A stretch of 38,132 nt of DNA from Nitrosomonas sp. (lineage in GTDB: Bacteria; Pseudomonadota; Gammaproteobacteria; Burkholderiales; Nitrosomonadaceae): contig NZ_JAIEME010000060.1 of the NCBI RefSeq assembly GCF_019752415.1, positions 1 to 38,132 on the forward strand. The letters run 5' to 3'. Under the pieces are notes generated by a model, which had not been told where the DNA came from, ran no database searches, and saw only the letters and a list, made by a program, of their open reading frames with translations. Below, in pieces: positions 36,999 to 38,132 of the stretch. Position numbers and translations under genes: made by a program. Each line of letters begins with the position of its first letter. Position 1 is the stretch's first letter.

Positions 36999-37124
36999 TC
37001 GCCGATATATTGCCAATACCATGATGATATTGATTCGCCATTTCAATTTTTCATTTGCACTGTTGTTTGCATAAACCGAATTCTTTAAATTATTCAGGCA
37101 TCTGATTCGAATTCGAATAGTGCT

Positions 37125-37445
37125 TCAATAGTGCACAGCAAGCCAGATAGTTTCATTCTCAGGATCTGTCCATGCAACTCTGTGTTTTTTGTGAGCGGAG
37201 ATATTAATAAAGTCTCCCTCATTAAGCTGCACTGATGTTTGATCATCAAAAGATAATACAGCTTTCCCTCTTAAAACCATAACCCATTCATTCTTTTCCT
37301 GATCATACCAATCAGATTCTTGCGATTTCTGGCTTTTTGAAATAATTCTTTCTATCATTACCGTATCATTCTTAACTAGAAGTTCAAAGAACTCTTCTTT
37401 TCCTAAGTCTAGAGGAATTCCTGAGAAAAAATTTTGTGATTTCAT
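37125..37445 (-). CDS. small cupin-fold protein
   Basis: This 106-residue soluble protein is a single cupin barrel. It shows 'EWVMVLRGKAVLSFDD' with 'VQLNEGDFINISAHKKHRV' as the paired cupin motifs, and His in the second motif as a possible metal ligand. The first motif lacks the usual HxH (it reads 'WYDQEKNEW'), so metal binding and catalysis are uncertain. Similar short cupins are often annotated as phosphoribosylaminoimidazole-like or unknown; no substrate can be proposed. It points towards rpmE and is likely monocistronic. Confidence 0.8.
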   Translation of the reverse strand: MKSQNFFSGIPLDLGKEEFFELLVKNDTVMIERIISKSQKSQESDWYDQEKNEWVMVLRGKAVLSFDDQTSVQLNEGDFINISAHKKHRVAWTDPENETIWLAVHY

Positions 37446-37675
37446 TCTTGATTTAGTCTAAGCAGTCGACCCTGAAAAAGTATCAAACGACAGTTGTTCT
37501 GAAAAAACTACCCGAGAAAACTAACCTGGTCAAGTAAAACCGGAGCTATAGCCAAATCTGGTGTATAGATAATCAAGCGGCATTCTGTATTTGATCCTCT
37601 GCTTGTTTTGAGCTTTCCCGAAAAATAATCTTCCAAGGGTGGTGTACAATTAACGTTACATTTGTGAGGAAGACG
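37446..37675. other. spacer between cupin gene and IS remnant
   Basis: No gene is supported. The left end of the IS3-type element may begin near 37643 ('tgtacaattaacgttaca'), about 33 bases before its orfA start, but no matching right end is available in the window to confirm a terminal repeat. Confidence 0.3.
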
Positions 37676-37977
37676 ATGAAGAGGATACCGAAGTAGGAAT
37701 ACACGACCGAGTTCAAGGAGCAAGCGGTCAAGCAAGTGAAGATGGGGAAAGTTGACTGGTTTGGTAGCAAAAGAACTAGGTCTAGTAGAACAAACGCTAC
37801 CTAACTAGGTAAAGTTGGTGGAGGCAGGCAAACTTAACGGCAAGGGTACCAAGGTTGTCACACCGGAACAGATGGATTTATCCCGGTTACGTGCTGAGAA
37901 TATAAGGCTGAAACGGGAGTGTGAGATCCTAAAAAAAGCAACGGGAATTTTCCCTCGCCGAGATGTGTACGATATTA
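37676..37977 (+). pseudogene. IS3-family transposase OrfA, broken copy
   Basis: From ATG 37676 the reading is 'MKRIPK', TAG, 'EYTTEFKEQAVKQVKMGK', a frameshift in the next codons ('LTGLVAKELGLVEQTLPN' in another frame), a TAG, then 'VEAGKLNGKGTKVVTPEQMD', 'LSRLRAENIRLKRECEILKK' and 'ATGIF', where it degenerates. This is the HTH plus leucine-zipper layout of IS3-type OrfA. It is a different subtype from the copy at 1-84. At least two stops and a shift make it inactive, and its continuation is cut at 37978 by foreign sequence. Confidence 0.8.
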
Positions 37978-38132
37978 GGAGACCTTTGCAAAATTCAACG
38001 AATTATCAAACTCGTTACAATTTCTGATTTTTTTGTGAGTATCGCGATAGTTTTTAGTCATTTCCTTGCTGAAATCACGCGAACAATCACTTTCATTGAT
38101 CAGTATCGGCTCAGAAGGCGCATTTGTCCTAT
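37978..38132. mobile_element. candidate end of a second insertion sequence (IS5-like), inserted in the IS3 remnant
   Basis: The IS3 OrfA-like sequence stops at 'ttag' (37974-37977) and a new sequence begins 'gagacctttgcaaaattc', which resembles a terminal inverted repeat of IS5-type elements. TTAG fits the YTAR type of four-base target used by some of them. The other end and the transposase lie outside the window. The minus strand is open across this part ('SKEMTKNYRDTHKKIRNCNE'), which may be chance. Confidence 0.4.

Noticed and set aside
37508..37735. Minus-strand ORFs of 65-75 residues near the right end
   Set aside because: They lie across the IS element boundary and have no motif or ribosome site; they are antisense to the broken orfA.
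1..38132. CRISPR arrays, tRNA or rRNA genes
   Set aside because: No regularly spaced repeats, no cloverleaf-like segments and no rRNA sequence were recognised on reading the intergenic regions.

Overview
The window looks like a chromosomal segment of a betaproteobacterium, most likely an ammonia oxidiser of the Nitrosomonas type. Three things suggest this: the ndk-rlmN-pilW-rodZ-ispG-hisS-yfgM-bamB-der order, the alaA-hom-thrC order, and a moderate G+C housekeeping background. The genus is an inference from gene order and sequence style, not from a database search.

Layout. 1-557 holds the start of an IS3-type transposase gene running off the left edge, followed by sequence without a clear gene. 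558-2690 holds an EI24/CysZ-like membrane protein, a DUF3025 protein and a frameshifted periplasmic rhodanese. 2813-12566 is a dense housekeeping run in which several genes overlap by 1-4 bases. It covers nucleotide metabolism, rRNA methylation, pilus assembly, cell shape, isoprenoids, translation, outer-membrane assembly and ribosome biogenesis. 12567-13201 carries the decayed tail of an IS1595-type transposase where hfq/hflX often follow der. 13202-16386 holds a four-PAS GGDEF-EAL protein and a half-length GDT1 transporter. 16774-20943 is alaA-hom-thrC, the aspartate/pyruvate amino acid block.

21305-27126 is the accessory region. It contains decayed C-terminal pieces of a DUF4214 protein at both ends and a decayed M18 aminopeptidase. 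In the middle is one intact 1458-residue gene encoding TIR + CHAT (caspase-like) + STAND NTPase + TPR. This is the architecture of a prokaryotic NLR-like immune switch with two potential effectors in one chain, and it is the best candidate for an undescribed system. Its NTPase part is clearly richer in G+C than the flanking core genes. Immediately downstream are two overlapping GTPase genes, one with a DUF697-like tail and one membrane-anchored; their link to the immune gene is unproven.

30080-34733 holds a DUF3750 protein and an fbpABC ferric-iron ABC transporter with a possible Fur box upstream and a stem-loop after fbpA. 34959-36998 holds trxA, rho and rpmE. 37125-37445 is a small minus-strand cupin. 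The right edge is a broken IS3 orfA that appears to be interrupted by the end of a second insertion sequence.

No tRNA, rRNA, CRISPR array or prophage module was recognised. All family names come from motif recognition by eye; no searches were run.
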